Source: Theristus sp. LFF4_11 (taxonomy: Eukaryota; Nematoda; Chromadorea; Monhysterida; Xyalidae). Taken from it: a stretch of DNA of 64,000 nt. Both the position numbers and the translations under genes were made by a program. Where the stretch lies: positions 1 through 64,000 of the forward strand of contig JASANC010001108.1 of the NCBI GenBank assembly GCA_030248135.1, given 5' to 3'. Every line of letters begins with the position of its first letter. Positions within the stretch are counted from its first letter, which is position 1. The notes under the pieces are model-generated. The model did not search any database and was not told the origin of the DNA. It saw only the letters and a program-made list of their open reading frames with translations. Shown piece after piece: positions 14,401-29,400 of this stretch.

Positions 14401-17400
14401 CTGCGTATGATGTGTTATTTTGGTCCCGCGACTCAATGCGCGCATTGATGGGTAAACAGTCTCATGCATGACGCGGGAATTCAAAATTGGCAAAGTGATC
14501 CGAAACCCCTTAATAAGGCCGGGCCACTTGAGCTATTCTGAATTACCACATAAAGATTGCAACTAGTTTCCTTTCACGTCTACAACCGCACTGAGTCGCA
14601 GGTCTGGAAGAAATGATAATACACGGACAACAAAAACGGCAACACGTGCTTGGTCGAGCAGTGGGCTTTGGAAAGCGATGCATGATGCATCGTCGGAAAT
14701 TTTGGATTCGAACCGTCACTCAGTCAGCATCATAGCACACGCTGTGTGGTGAAACGCGGGGCACTTGTCGCCGTTGCAGTGGGCTGCCTCAATGCGGTGT
14801 GCATCACCGCAGCGCGCGCCGCATGACCGCAAATGTACAATGCACCACGGTATGTTCCACCAGCGTGGCAGGGCACGGCCAGAGCAACTGGGCAACGTCT
14901 CGGGCCAAAGGACTTTAGAAATTTTTTCTGCCCAGATCAGTTCAACACAAAACGTTCTTGCACAATGGAAGACTCACGTTCCATACAAACGAACGCACAG
15001 GTAGTGCCATAAATACTTCCACCGGTGTGTCTGTGCAACGTTTGAAACATTGGAATGGCCAATGACTGAGTGCAATACAGCGACGTGCACAGTCTTCAGC
15101 GACCGACTGTACAGGCGCATTCATGTTTTCCCACAGCTGTGCGGTCACTAAATACTGCAACATGAATGCGCTTTACCACGTTCGCGCGCACCTTTCGCGG
15201 CGAGCGCGTTGTCAGCGATCAGCGCAACACGCGCCGTCGTCGGGTGCATCTCGAACGGATCGCCGTGCTGCTGACTCGCCGACTGTCTGCCGCTGGACGA
15301 GCCTGAGCGGATGGACAAAAATGGAAAACCGGTTTTGTGGCGAACGTTCGTTTTTTTTTATGACGCGCGACCAACCGCAACCAAGCACACAAGACACTGA
15401 CAGCGGAACGTGACACGAGTGATGGTCTACTCTTCAATTCGCCACCAACAGTCGCACCTGCAAACGTGATCGCGTCATCAACGTGCACGTCCGTTGCGAG
15501 CGCGGTCAGCGTCGACAGCAGCATCGACGTCAGACGCCCGATTCGTGTGTTCACGTCCATCTGCAATTTTGAGCGCAACGATTGCGAGTGCGCTGGTCAA
15601 CGTAGATACGTCTCGGCTGTATCATCGACCAAGCAATCGCGACCATAAACTCCTAGTCAAAAGACCGCCGACTTCGTTGGCGATGAACACAGCACTATTG
15701 TAGAGTCACACACAAACTAAAAGTATAACACAACAGTAGCGCACGCGTTAGAAAAAGGACGTGTGCGAAACAGCGCAGATGTCTTCAGGCGGCGACTTTC
15801 TCGTCGCTACGATGTGGTGCAACAACCGAACATCCCGGTGCACTGCACTTTGCTACCAGCCGGTTTCGTCTTGCCCAATCTCACCTTCATGCCCTTCATC
15901 TCCCAGCTGACATTCAGCAGCCACTCGGCGCTGCGTCCATCACCGCGCGGCGCGACCGTCTTCGAGCAGACGTCGTATCGTCCGAGCGGGAAGTAGCACG
16001 AGTTCAACAGCGCGTCGTTCGTTGCTGCTGCTGCTGTTGCGCCCACCGTAGAGCCACCGCCGCTGCTGTTGGCGCCTTTCGTCGGCTGCCAGTTCTCCGG
16101 TGTGCCGTCGTAGTTCTCGGAGAAGTGCACCTTGAAGCCTTGGAACGTGCCTGCAAACACAGTCGCAATGTGCTGAAAACGTCAAACGTTTTGTAACAAT
16201 ACAGAAACCTTCAAGCATATTGCAGTCACACAGACACTACGACAACAGCCCTTCTACGCCCAGATTCCAGGCATGCTTGTTCCTTAGTAGGCCGCATCAT
16301 CGCCAGCGACCGAATCATTTCAATCAATAAATTGCGGTGTTCACACGACAGAAAGACGTCGTGCGCATGTCACAGCAACTAGGGCATACGCAGCACTTTA
16401 CGCCATGAACCCACGCGACGAAATCGCTTCGATTCACAGCGGTACCATCGCCATACATGGCACACCAGCACTTTTGCGCAGTCAAAAGAATCGATGGACC
16501 GCGCGGATTTCAACGTGCATTCGCGTTCAAAAACACGTGGAATCACGAGAACACTGAAAAGGCCTCAACGCACCTTTGCTGACGAAGTCCTTGTGCGCGC
16601 ACACTTCAATGTCCGTCTGTTCGAGCTCGATCATCAGCGCCGCGTTGTACGTCTCCGGGTACAGATGGCTGGCCAATGGGACGCAAATGTGCAGGCCGTT
16701 CACGACAGACAGCTTGAAGAACTTTTTCACCTGAACACGAGAAAAGAATCGACATGCCTGCAATATAACGATTAACAACGATCACTTTGTGAAAGGGGGT
16801 TACTGAAGTTACCGCATTTACAATAAATGTGAGTGTTCAGGCATTGATTTTTTCTGTCTGAACGACCAAGGAACCTACCAGCTTCCACATTGAATAAAAC
16901 GACGAACCCGTGGTGGCACCCTTTCTAAAAATGTCATCCCATCTGAACATCCCACTCCTCACAGTCAATGTTCGATAACTGGCGAACAGAGAGATAGACA
17001 AATAGCAAAATAGACGAGGACGACTAATCATTCGCAGACGGTAGCGTCGGCTAAGATGCATGAATCATGCGCACCTCTTCACCGCGAGTGGCGGCAGCCG
17101 AAATGGTTGACTTCGCGGCCGCTGTCAACGAGGTCGGTGTGGTGGTGGAGAGCGACTGTGCGACGGACACCGCAGACGACGGCGACAGAAGCAGCACGTC
17201 TCGGCCGCCGTGATCTGCGCGCATCGTGGTCGTGCGGTACGCTGCTGGAATGCAACGAAACGGGAGAATAGTTTTAGTTTGATGCATAACAATTATGCCC
17301 GCAGCAGCCAGGATCAGGGTCGGCTCAGGTGATCAGGATCTCCATGCAGAATGCATAATCTCCTCAATCAAACCCGCAACCAACCAGCAAATCTCACTCC

Positions 17401-20400
17401 AAAACAATGCGCGTGAGTTTCGCGCAAAGAGACGAATTCGCTACACACCACCACAAAGCTGATGTGTGTTTTGGAGTGGCTTTTGTTGGGTTTTGTTGAT
17501 GGCGGCATTCAGGCTTGTCTGCGATTGATTCGCTTGTGTCGAGAGTCGAGACTTATTCATTTTGGCGCACGCACGCACGCACGCACGAACACACGCACGC
17601 ACGCACGCACGCACGAACACACACTCACACACACACACACCTCCACGCTGTTTCTCAGCAGCGGCCTTCTGTCGTTGCCACATCTCGTACGCGTTTTTGT
17701 AGTTCAACCACAAGAGCACGCCTTTGTCGACGGCGGTCGGCTGGATGAAGAGCACCGGGCGGTTGACGTTGATCAGGTACGTGTACGATGCGTCTGCCTC
17801 GCGCGTCTCCACATTTTGCGCGCTCACCTAGGTGTTTTAGAGAGGCACTTCAAACAAGAATTTCGTTTCTCCTGGTGATTTCGGAATTTTTCGCCGACTT
17901 TTCGCAACTTCTGACACGTTCCATCGCAAATCTGTGCTCTTTGTCTTGAATTTGAACGAGTCACTTGGCGATCAGATTGCTCCCTTTCATCGAAAAATTT
18001 AGCCCGATTGAAATGAAAAGCGACAGGAAAACAAAAAAAAGCAAAAAAACAAGGAAAACAAGAAAGCAAAACGAAAAACCGAAAACTCCGCAAGTTGAAC
18101 AAAAAAAACTCCGAAGAAAAACCACCGCGGTACCCCACACCGACCGACGTCACGAATCGCGCGGCCGCCTTGAACTCCTTCGGCACCTCCTCATACTGCG
18201 CGATCGTGTTGAACTGGCCCAAGGCGAGGCTCAGTTGAATCTGCACGGAGCCGAACAGGCGCTCCGGCTGCTGACGGTCGGACGACTTCTGCACCCAGCG
18301 ATTCGTCAGCTGACAATGCAGCGCGTCAATGGCGAACTGGATGGCGATGCCAGTTGGCGTGGTCGCTGTGATCTGGAGAGGAAAGAAAGTACAGACTTTT
18401 GATAATGAATGGCTTGTTATCGTTATATGTTACGAATTGCTTGAAATTCCGAATACAAACATCATTGCCGTTCAAACCGTTCAACGAACTGTTCTGTTTC
18501 TATTACAAGGAGCGTTGTGCTCATTATTGGCTGTTTCCGAATTTTGCCCGATGTTGCCTGAATGCCTTCCACCGTGTACTACCTGCACACATCGCTGGTG
18601 TTCGCCCTTAACGTCGATCGAATACAGCAACGTCGACACCGCATGATGGTGGTGGTGTGTCGCAGACGCCGACGACTTCGCCGGAAACGATATCGGCACC
18701 CGCTCGGCCGTGATGCGTGTCACGATGTCGCCGAGCTCGCGGCGGAACGCTTCCTTGAGACGTGTTTACGGTTTTTATTGAACTGTTTTTTTCTCAAGTT
18801 TTTTTGTTCCTTCGTCACCAGAAATCCAACTTGATGCTGACTTTCGCTTGAAAAAATACGAAAAATACGGTTCTGGGACTACGTTTCAGTCGACTTTATG
18901 TTGAGGGCTAAAACTTTACTCTTTACTATAAAGACAGCTGAAACCTGAAACGCGATTGAAGTGATGAAAATATTTCGTTTCAACAGTCCATAATAAAAAT
19001 CTGCATGCAGAAACTCAAAAAAAGCGAATGAGTGTCGAACACCAAATGCCCGCAATCAGCGGATCGCCTGCTCTCGCACCTGCACGAACAGCAACTGATT
19101 CAACAGGTCCGTGGTGAGCGTGTGCGTGAAGTTGCCGACCAGCACCTCCGTTTTCAAATAGCCGCCCTCCTGATAGACAAGGTGACCGTCGTTGGTGGCC
19201 GGTTTCGCCGTCGCCGCCGCCGTGTTGTGGTGCTCGGTGGCTGTGCGCGTCTGTTGCTGATGGTTCGCCTCGCCCGATGAGACGTACTTGCCGCGCGCCG
19301 TCAACTGTGAACACGTTCAGGCGCATTCATGAAACTGTATTCGCAGCTAGAGCTATGCGTCACTAAATGCTGCTTCATGAACGCTTCATTATGATTCATG
19401 ACCGTATATTGTTCATGACCTGAGCTTCTGTTGAAGTCTTTTCAAACAGTAAACACGTGCGCGTGCATATGTTCCATTTCCGACACTTTTGTCTGCCGCC
19501 CACAGGTCGACTGTATTCGACCGAGGCGTGTCATCCAACATTGGTTCCCAACGAGAAAAAAACCCAAAAACATCAAGCCGACTCTGACCTTTGGCAGATT
19601 CACTCTGATCGGTGCCATCGACTGACTGAGCGACGCATCAATCATGCCACTCTCAACCATCGCAAAGCGCAGCCAATGATCCGGCACGTCAACCGTGAAA
19701 CTGGCGTTACTGCCGGTGGTGCCTGCGAATCCATCAAAAATTGATTGGTTAGAATTGAACGATCGATCCATTGACTAGAACTATCAAACCCATAATTAGT
19801 TCTTAAAAGAACATCGAATCATTTTCGCAACGAAAATAAAAAAAACCAAAATAAACACGACGGAGACCGAGGTTGAGAAGACCACGCACGACTGCGTAGT
19901 TCGATAAGCCGTGACGCGTTACACAATGCACAATGCAAAATAACAACACTCTGTTCTTTTATTCGCGAGCCGTGCATTGGTTTGTTTGTGAAACAAAAAT
20001 CGTGCACCAGGCTCTCATCAGCGAGTGAACTTCTCCGAGTTGCCGGAAATTCCGCCCGAAGTTTCAAAACTCAAGTTTTTCAACAGAAAGAAAACCAAAA
20101 AAGAGGCGTCTCCCACCAGTGCGACAGACAACCACGAGAGACCAAACAGAAAGTACCGTCCGATTTCGCGTTCTCAATGCGATAGGTCGCTCGGAGACTC
20201 GGCAGCACGGCCGCAGTCAACTGCACGGACATTACGGTCACTTTGAACTTCACGACCGCGATCGTCTGCGATTTGCTCAGACTGCGCGAGTAGCGCCCGA
20301 TCGGCCCGTCGTCCGGCGCACCTCGTTTCACCTGACATGGAGAAAACGGCTGTGAAATCGTTGGAAAAAAGGCGATTTTTTACTGTTCTGCCTTAATTCG

Positions 20401-23400
20401 TCAGATACATTTCACTTGTCGCCAACATTTTCACATTACGGTTAGACGGTCTAAACATGCAGAAAGCGCTATGGACTACGAATGACAACGAAACACCCTT
20501 ACACAGGGTACTCTAGCGCTCAAAAAATGCTGCGGCAAAGCGCCAAACAACACCGAAACAATTGCTGTCCGCTCTTTTCAGGTATTTTTGGCTAAAGCAC
20601 TGCTCTTGCCACAGAAATGCCACTTTTCATTGAAATGAAGCTCACACATGTGCACCTCAATGATCTCCTCCGTCGGTTCGGTCTCCGTCTGCGCACCAGT
20701 GAAGCGCGTGAACTGCTCGTTCAACTGTGGCCCGCTGCGCAGCACGACCTCGTGCAGAAAGCCGGGATGCATCGGGATGTCGCCCTCGACCGGGCCGACT
20801 TCCACCAGCAGCGTGTTCAGCCACTGACCTGAGGCACAGTCATTGCGGTTTTTCACATTTGGAACAGTGCCGTGTGTGTGTGGTTGCTGTTGTACGGTGA
20901 ATTCAGATACAAACTCGTCACATTGAATGGGATTTTTTGACAAATTAGCTTGCGCAAACGCAACACTGTAGCGCACAACTCGAACGAAAACGAACCGTTT
21001 TCGCAGCATTTTATGTGAACAAAAAAGCAATTTCAACTGAAAAACCGAGAGAGGACCAGATCTAGTCGACTCCGTGGTCGTCGTCGTGGTCGTTGATTGA
21101 GCGAATTTCGACGAAGCCAACTTGGACGTCCAGAACACGTACGAGTGTTTCGCCGTGAGACGAAGGATCGTCCGGGTGTCTACCGCACGACTGGTTTTCT
21201 CATCAGCTGCAATTCATTCATTCATTTATTCACCTGGTTCGCGGAACGCACAGGAATTTCGATAAAACCGCAGCAACAGCGTGTGATACGGGCGACAAAT
21301 CTCAGGTCGAGAGGTCGAGACAGTCGACCAGTAAATCAAATTGGTGTGCGCTACGATACCGCACTGGCAACAAACAATAAAACAAACAAACAAAACAAAC
21401 AAAAAAGAAAGAAAAAAAGAGAACTGACTGGAAATGCCGAGCTGCGAGAGAATGAGATGCGCGGACGCGAGTGAGCCGGTGAACGAGAGCGAAGCCTCGA
21501 CGGGCACGCGCGCATCAGAGCCGGCCAGAAACAACGAGGAGCGGGGGCGGCGGCGTTCGCGGCTGTTCGGTATGACCTCCAGGTCAGAGAGGGTCATCGA
21601 GACGAGCAACTCTGCGTCGTGATGCGAAACGAAATCAAGAATGCACTTTTATTTTATAAAAAAACGCTCGTATTTCGCTAGATTTGCATTGAGAGCATTT
21701 GAAATGACTCCGGCGGCGGTGGAATTGTGTCGTCGTGTCGTCGAGTTCATTTGTGTTTGTTTGACGCACAATGTCAGCCTTTTGAAGCACTCTCCCATTT
21801 GCAAGTGTAGTAAGTACCACTTCCATCATGGTCCGTCATCTTTCTGTTTTGTCAAACTAAATAACCCAAAGAACATAAAACAAAATGAATAACGCTGTAT
21901 CAAGCAGTAAGCACCAATCGGAACAACGGCCGCGCGACGGACGGTGTATGGTGAACCGCGGTGCGTTTCGCCGCCATAAACACACAGACTTTCAGTAATT
22001 GTGAGATGAGAACAGGTGGCAGTGGGTCTGATCTTTCTAGTTCTTTTCTAAAACTTCGTCTCCTCTGATGCGGTGCGCCCATCTGAAACGAAGATTTGCG
22101 GCAATGCGGCAGTCGCATGGATGGCAGCAACTGCACTAACCATTCACCGCACCGTCGCACGGGTATAACCGAGAAAAACACTAACACTAACACTAACACT
22201 AACACTAACACTAACACAGAAAGACACTGCCCAGGGGTCGTCAGATGCAGTAATGTTGGTAAATGGAGCGAGACCCACTGCGAGAGCGAGACCAATGCAA
22301 ACAAAAAATAGAAAACTTATTCAGAAAAAAACGTATTTACACCAAGTCAACCAAACTGTATGATGGTTCTCTGCAATTTGGCCTGGCGAACCGCAGCAGA
22401 GCCGGATGTGTCGCTCCTCTTGAACGACAGTTACAATAAATCAGTATACGGCGTAGTACGTAGTTCAAAAGAGAACGAACCAACCATGATCTTTTACTTT
22501 CGTCCCGCGTCTCAATGCGTACATAGATGGGTAAGCAGTCTCATGCACGACGCGGGAATTCAAAATTGGCAAAGCAATCCGAGTCCCCTAAATAAGACCG
22601 GGTCACTTAGGCTATTCTGAATTACCACATACAGTTTGCATTAGTTTCCTTTCACATCCACAACCGCACTGAGTCGCAGGTCTCAAAGAAAAGATAATAC
22701 AATTCCAAAGCTTACCAGTGAGCGTCGCATCGATGAGCACTTTTTTCAGCGTCAACACTCCATAGAACTCGGTCGTCAGACTGCCGGTGAGCGCGCCGGC
22801 GCCATCGGCAGCGTCAAACTGATCGGACGGCGACTTCAACATCAGCGTGATACGGCGCGTCTCCGAGCGCTGGTAGTCGGTGACCTTCGCCGCCAGCCGA
22901 CGTGACCAGTGCTCCAGGTGCGTGCGCTCGTTTGCGTCGACTGTGCGAGAAATCGGGGCGCCACTTGACTTGACTTGCATGGTTTTCTTGACGTTCAGAA
23001 TCGACCAATAGTTTTCTCATTATTGATGGATACGAGGTGTATGCTGATTGGGCGATAAAGCAACCCAGTCAAAGTGTAAATATTAGGCGATCAGCCGATT
23101 GGGGCTCAGTTGGGCTCATTGACTGGTGCAGCAGACTTGACACAGCCAATCAGCATGCCAGATTTCAGACGCCAGCATGAATAAATTGCACTTACAACGT
23201 GACTGTATCGATTTTTTACAAGATTACAAAAAAACTACAAAACTATACCGGTTGTGTGACTGGCGGTCGACGCCCCGCTGCTTCGTCGATCCGCCACGTC
23301 CGGTTTTATTCCATCCTCTGGTTGTGCGGGCTGTGGAACAACACAGAAAAAAAAAACTGAATTCAACAAACAAAAAACAAACAAAAACAAAATGACGCAT

Positions 23401-26400
23401 CCCAGCCAATCAACACCAAAACACCCTCTCAGCCACAACCAATCAGCACAACTCAAAGCGTCAAAGCGTCCACGTACCGGCTGCCGAGTCAACTCCTCCA
23501 TGGTGTCCGTCCAGCACTTGAACGCGAATGCCAACTGAATAAAATGCAGAACACGGTAAAAAAGAATAAAGAATAAGAAAAACACGGTGAAGACACAATG
23601 ATAGGCACAGGCAAGAACATAATTCAAGAGCAACTCAATTGAAAACCTGATAAATGAACGAAGCGGCGGGCACGCCGAGATGAATGGCCAACGATTCGTG
23701 GGTGACGCGATATGCAACGGAGACCGTAGCCAAACGCAGCAATTCGACGTCCGCATCGCTTCGTTCACCTGGTCGAATTGTGGATAAAATTCTCAGATTG
23801 TCTCAATCGGATGACCGAATTCAACAACAGTAAAGCCCGATTTTGGACAGAAAACAACGTTTATTACCGTGGTATATTCTGGTGTGCCGCTCTGCGGCGA
23901 TAGGTCTGTTTTGTTTTACCAATCAGCGCAGATCAATTCAAGCAGCTAAACAGCAGTTGTTGCCACGACACTAAACATGCTTTGTGTCGTCGTTTGTCGT
24001 TTTGTGAGACTTTATTTTCTTTCTTTAAGTCAGTGCAGTCAAATCCAGTCCATTCAAATCAATAATCACTAATCATTTATGACGAACGGTGAATGCATTC
24101 ATTCAATTCACCTTTGCAGTCCATCTGCCCGCTGAGCATCAATTGGCCGACGTCGAGCAAATGGTGATACCGGTGGCCGATTCGCTTCGTGTCGTGCACG
24201 CGCGTCTGCAGCAGCTTGGGCTCGACCACGTCCACCTTTAGACCGGCGAATATCACCGTGAACTTTACGGTCGGCCCCAGAACGTCCAGCGCCGGCAACG
24301 AGACGCCCGCCGGCTCGAGTTTGTAGGCCTGCGTGAGTTTTGAGCAGACATTCGCGGTTTCGATTTTTTTGCGTTGCAGCATACCTGGCCCCTAGGACTG
24401 TATGTGCGCTGAATCAGTCAACAACGGGTAAACGAACACGTATCACGGAAATTTGCGGCACTACACACCAGATGGTGGCAACTGGCAAGATTCGCCATGT
24501 GGAGGCAACGGCAATTTGACCACGCTCCACCACTGCTCAAACGCACAAAGCTTGCTTTATTTGGTTTTGCAAAATAAATCAGGTTTTAGCAAATCGCAGC
24601 TGCTTGGTGTTCGTCGCTCTCTCACCACCCACTAATCATCTAATGCGATGGATAGCGCCGCAATTAACAACTACAACAACTCAACAACAATAACAACAAC
24701 TCAGATCCAGATTCCGTCAAGGCCACCTTAAATATCGGCATGAAGCAGACAGCGAGCGTCAACTCCATCAGATTATCGGTGTCCAATTCGCGCGGCATCG
24801 CCGCCAGTCGTCGATTCAGCGAGTTCGGGTCGCGGCGTTTCCGCTGCTCGTCGCGCATCCACTCGTACAGATTCGCCGCACCCGCCTGCCCGTGTTGCCC
24901 GCCGTGTCCGGTCAGTGTACCGCGCGGGCTGCTCGGCGCTGTGCCGCCGCCCGTACTGCTCGCCTGGAAATGTGGAAATTCAGAAATTTCAGGAAAATGA
25001 CGCCTATTTTATTGAACACAACACCCGAGTGGTACACCACACCAGCCGTTGCGTGGTACACCGCACCTCCGCACCGTTGCATATCACAGTGTCCTCATCA
25101 CATACACACCCATGGCATAACATCAGCTTGATGGACAAATCACGAGTTTGAAAGACAGACAGTGCACGGTTTTTTAGCGTTCACACACATTTCTCCACAA
25201 CGACAACCGTATTTCCCGTCTTTGAAACTAAACAAAAAAACAATGAACTTCCAATTGTCCAAAAAGCAGACGGACCCTATCAACCGAGTGCACTTTCGTC
25301 AGCATCGTTTTGTTGCCGTGGACGGCGGTCGCTGATTGCGCCGGTGTGCTGACGGTCTTCGCGGCCCGCGTGTGCCCGCGACCCGCCGCTGCAGCAGCAG
25401 CCCGCGAGCTCGACGGCAACACCGCACTGGCGGTAGCAGGTCGAGTTGCGGTTGCATCGTCTCGTTTTTGTCGCTCATCTTCCGCAGTTCGCCCCGCTGC
25501 CGCCTCCACACTCGCCACCGATGAGCGCGCCTGTTGTGCTTTCTGAAAGACTCTGTATTTTGTTGTTGTTGATGCGCCACAACAAAACACTCACAATCCA
25601 ACTCCAACCACTGATTTCTGTCGGAAGAACAAGCGGACTGAAATGTGACCGTTTCCGTGCTGCTACGCCACTTCCCCGTCCGCTGCAGGAATAGCCCAAA
25701 ACGAATTAGACTATATTTCTGGTGTCTTCGCTCACTTCAGTCTCTGTGACTGGAGTCTTCGACTGCGATTTGCTGCTCGACGATGCGCCAATGTCGATAG
25801 CCACCGGTCGCTGTTGTTCCGTGCTTTTTTTCGCCTTCAAACGTTTCACCTGAAAATCGAAAAAACCGATTTTCGAATTCAAGAAGAAGGTTTACTGTTT
25901 TCTTCCCATGTTGGTGCAGAAAATTTCCACAGTGCGGTACGTATCTTTCAAATATCAACGGTTCGATTAGCTGTGCAACTTGAAATACTGAATTAATCAG
26001 ATAAATTGTCTTTGTGTGATTTTCTCAACAGCTGCTCAAACAGAAGACTCAACCTGTTGCCATGCGACTGAGACGTAGGTTGCTTCGTTGAAGGTTTCTC
26101 ACCCAATTGCAGGTGCATCGCGTATTTCAGTAATATTTGGGGCGACGCATTGCAAAGCATTTCTGTCACTCATCACCCACGTGATTTTTCACGTCCACAG
26201 TTTTTGTAATTAGATATTTTTCGAAGACAATCCATAATATTCACAGTCCGTAATGACGTAGACTAGCATATTATCAGTTCTATAAAAGCCCGCTCTGTTT
26301 TGCTTGATTAAAAAAACGAAAAGGAGCGAAGCCGAGAGTCGCTCGTAACTCAGCGACAGTGTGGCTTCGCTACATTTCTGTTTGCCTTTACTTGTTTTCT

Positions 26401-29400
26401 TGTTAGCACATTGTCGTTCTCATAAAACGATACAAAGTTACTTTTTGTTCGCAATTTTTCAATTCAACATGATGTGCGCAGTTGCAGCAACTGAACAAGA
26501 TTTCCATAGCCAAACCGAACAAAGATCAAATCTGTTTTTTTGTTCAACTTTTTGTCAATCATTAAGCATTAAACTCAAGCTTTCATGACTCAAGTGGTTC
26601 AAGAGGGGCACATCACTGATGAGGCCACCCCTCTTCTGCATCATGATGTTGGCCAGGCAGAAATACAGAGAACCATTCTGTAACTTGGTTGATTTGACAA
26701 CTTTTGTTTAACTGAAGCACCTGTTCCGCATCAACCACATCGACCATCTTCTCGGCGCAGAGCACCGTCTGCCAGTGACTGAACAGCACCACCAACGCCT
26801 TGCGACGCTGTTCACTGTCACGGAGACTGTCGCCGCACAGCAGAATGTCGCGTTCGTAGTCGTCGTTCACGCCTAAACAGGAACCGCACTTGAATCATTC
26901 GTATTTTCAGACGGTAATAGAACAGAAACAGTCTCGCTGTAGTTGCCATTTTGTTGTTTCAAGTTAAGCTAGACAGTTCAAACAACTCGATTTCTATTTT
27001 CGATGATTTCGTAATTCGATTCACTGTTCTGCTCGCATCATAAGACGACCGAAGGTGCTAGAAACTCTCATGTACTTTAAAAAAAGAAGTCATCAAACGG
27101 TGAATATGATTCGCCTCGGTGGATCAAAATCCAGCTCAAGAGAATCGTTGAACCGTTGACCATTGTGCTCTTGAACTCCCTTTCATCTTGAGTGAGTTGT
27201 TCGGAAAACGAAAATTGTCACTACTACTTCTACTGACTACTGCAGAATAGAGTGATTCGTTTCATGTTCGCCCCGGCAGCTTTGTCGAACGGGAAACCGC
27301 TGACCAACTTTCACAACACTGCCGTTCTGACGGGACACTGTCAGTTTTGCAACGAGCACGCACCATGCACGATGCCGTAGCGCAGCAACGTCAATAGCAC
27401 CTGACACGACGGACAACCGCGCACGAATCGACTGTTCACCTTGGCGGCGGCGAACTTTGAGCGCAACGAGCGAAAGATCTCGTCCGCGTGCACCTGATCG
27501 TCCATCGTCTCCGTGAGCAGTTTCGCCAGGCACAGTTGACCCCACATTTCGAACGACGACGCCAGTTGCGCGGCACTGAATCGACAATGTGCAGTTGCGA
27601 TTCTTGTCGTCAAATTCTTTGACTGCTATCACATTCCTTGAACGGGCTAATGATTCAACGGTCTTTATTTGTCTCCCTCGAAATCTGCGATTTGAATTGA
27701 AACTATTATCGACGTTTTGCGCTGCTGATCATTGTTGCAAATATTCTGCTGAATCTGCTAAATCACACTGACAGATTCATCCCTGCAAGCAGCCAAGTCG
27801 CACAACAACCGCCCGAGTTGCTGTTGCGTAGCGTCGGTGCGCTCAGCGCCATTTTGTCGCCGCCACCAGCAAAATCACTCGCGAATCGGAAACAACCTGC
27901 TGAAACGGAAACGGCAACGGACTCCAACCTGCCGCAGTGATACCTGCAAGCGAGTCGTTGCGTGCTGTGCAGCCACGCGGTCACGCTGGGCGCCAGCAGC
28001 TCGTACAGAGGCCACTGCTGCGAGGCGCTCGTTAGTTTCGAGCCGACTGCTGCTGCCGCCGCTGTGCCTGCCGCCGCCGCATGATCGGTCGCCGCGATCG
28101 ACGAACTCGACGGCGCGTTGACGGACGTGACGACGCCGACGCCGAACTCGTCCAACGGACGACACAGACCGAAGTGCGCCTGCATGACGCCGCAGCGCAG
28201 TTCGATGTGCGACTTCGGTTTCGTCGCGCTGCCACCTGTGGAAATGTAACCGGACGTTTGCTGAACTGTTTCTGCCGACGAACCTTTTGCGTCACCAGCA
28301 ACGAAACACCTGAACTGTCGAAAAACCAGAAGTGACATCAGCGTGGCACCCAACTTCAGCCCTAGGCGAATTCTGCCTAAACCTCAGCAACTGTCACTCA
28401 ATTTTTTTTGAAAAGAAACTTCAGAAACAGCATCTCAGATAGAGAAAGACTGCTCATAATCGCCGTTTATGGTGCACCATCAGACCGTGACACGAATGGC
28501 ACTGATCCATTGACGTTCTTGTCCGTCAACCAGAGCGAGCATTGATCGATCTACACTTTGAATGATCGCACAGATCCGGCAAACCTGACATTCGGACAAA
28601 CTTAAAACCCCAAGAACAACAGCAATCACAACCGGAAGCGGTGCTGCTGTGCGTGGCCGCGGCAGACTTGCGCGATTGCTCGGCGAGCACGGCGCTCGTC
28701 TTCCTCTCGGACTCCGCCGTACTACTCGTGACATCCTGCGTTGTCTCGTCCACCACTTGTACTTCTTCAAAATGCCCTGCAATTTTAATTGTTTGACAAA
28801 TATATGTATCAATGCGTATTTCGTTGTGTTCGCGGCCTAAAATGCGTTGTTTCTGTCATAACAACGACAATTTGTTTTAAAGAGCTACTCTGGTGTTCAA
28901 TTCAAAATACAGTCCACATGGTTAATATATACAGCTAGCTGATTGGTTGGTTGCAAAAACGTGCAGTTGATGCATTTGTTCTGCGCAGGCAAACACCGCC
29001 TCCACAGCAATGCCTTCACAGAATGCAACCAACCAATCATCTAGTTGAATATATTAGCCAGATGGACTGTAACTATTTGCTGTTGCTCTCATATTCATTC
29101 AAGTCTCTTGTTCGTTCTTATTCGTTATCATATTTCTGCAGATCATATTAATCAACAATATTCATCCTAAACAGACATAAACCGTATTCTAGCACTAGTT
29201 ATATTTTACCTAGTTTCACAAAGTTTCTTGACACTCATTATGTTTATACACTGAGGATGTCAAAATTAAAACATTTTCCAACAGAACATTGCGACACAAA
29301 TGATAAAATATATCAGTGTTCTTTTACCTACCGCGTCTTCACAGATGTTTTGGGTATTTTTTCTGGCCAGCTTCGCATGGCCATTTTTGCTCTGTTGTGT

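Noticed and set aside
27781..27850. Possible extra BLTP1 exon between exons 31 and 32
   Set aside because: One frame looks helical, but exons 31 and 32 join directly in phase 2 and align with the human protein without a gap.
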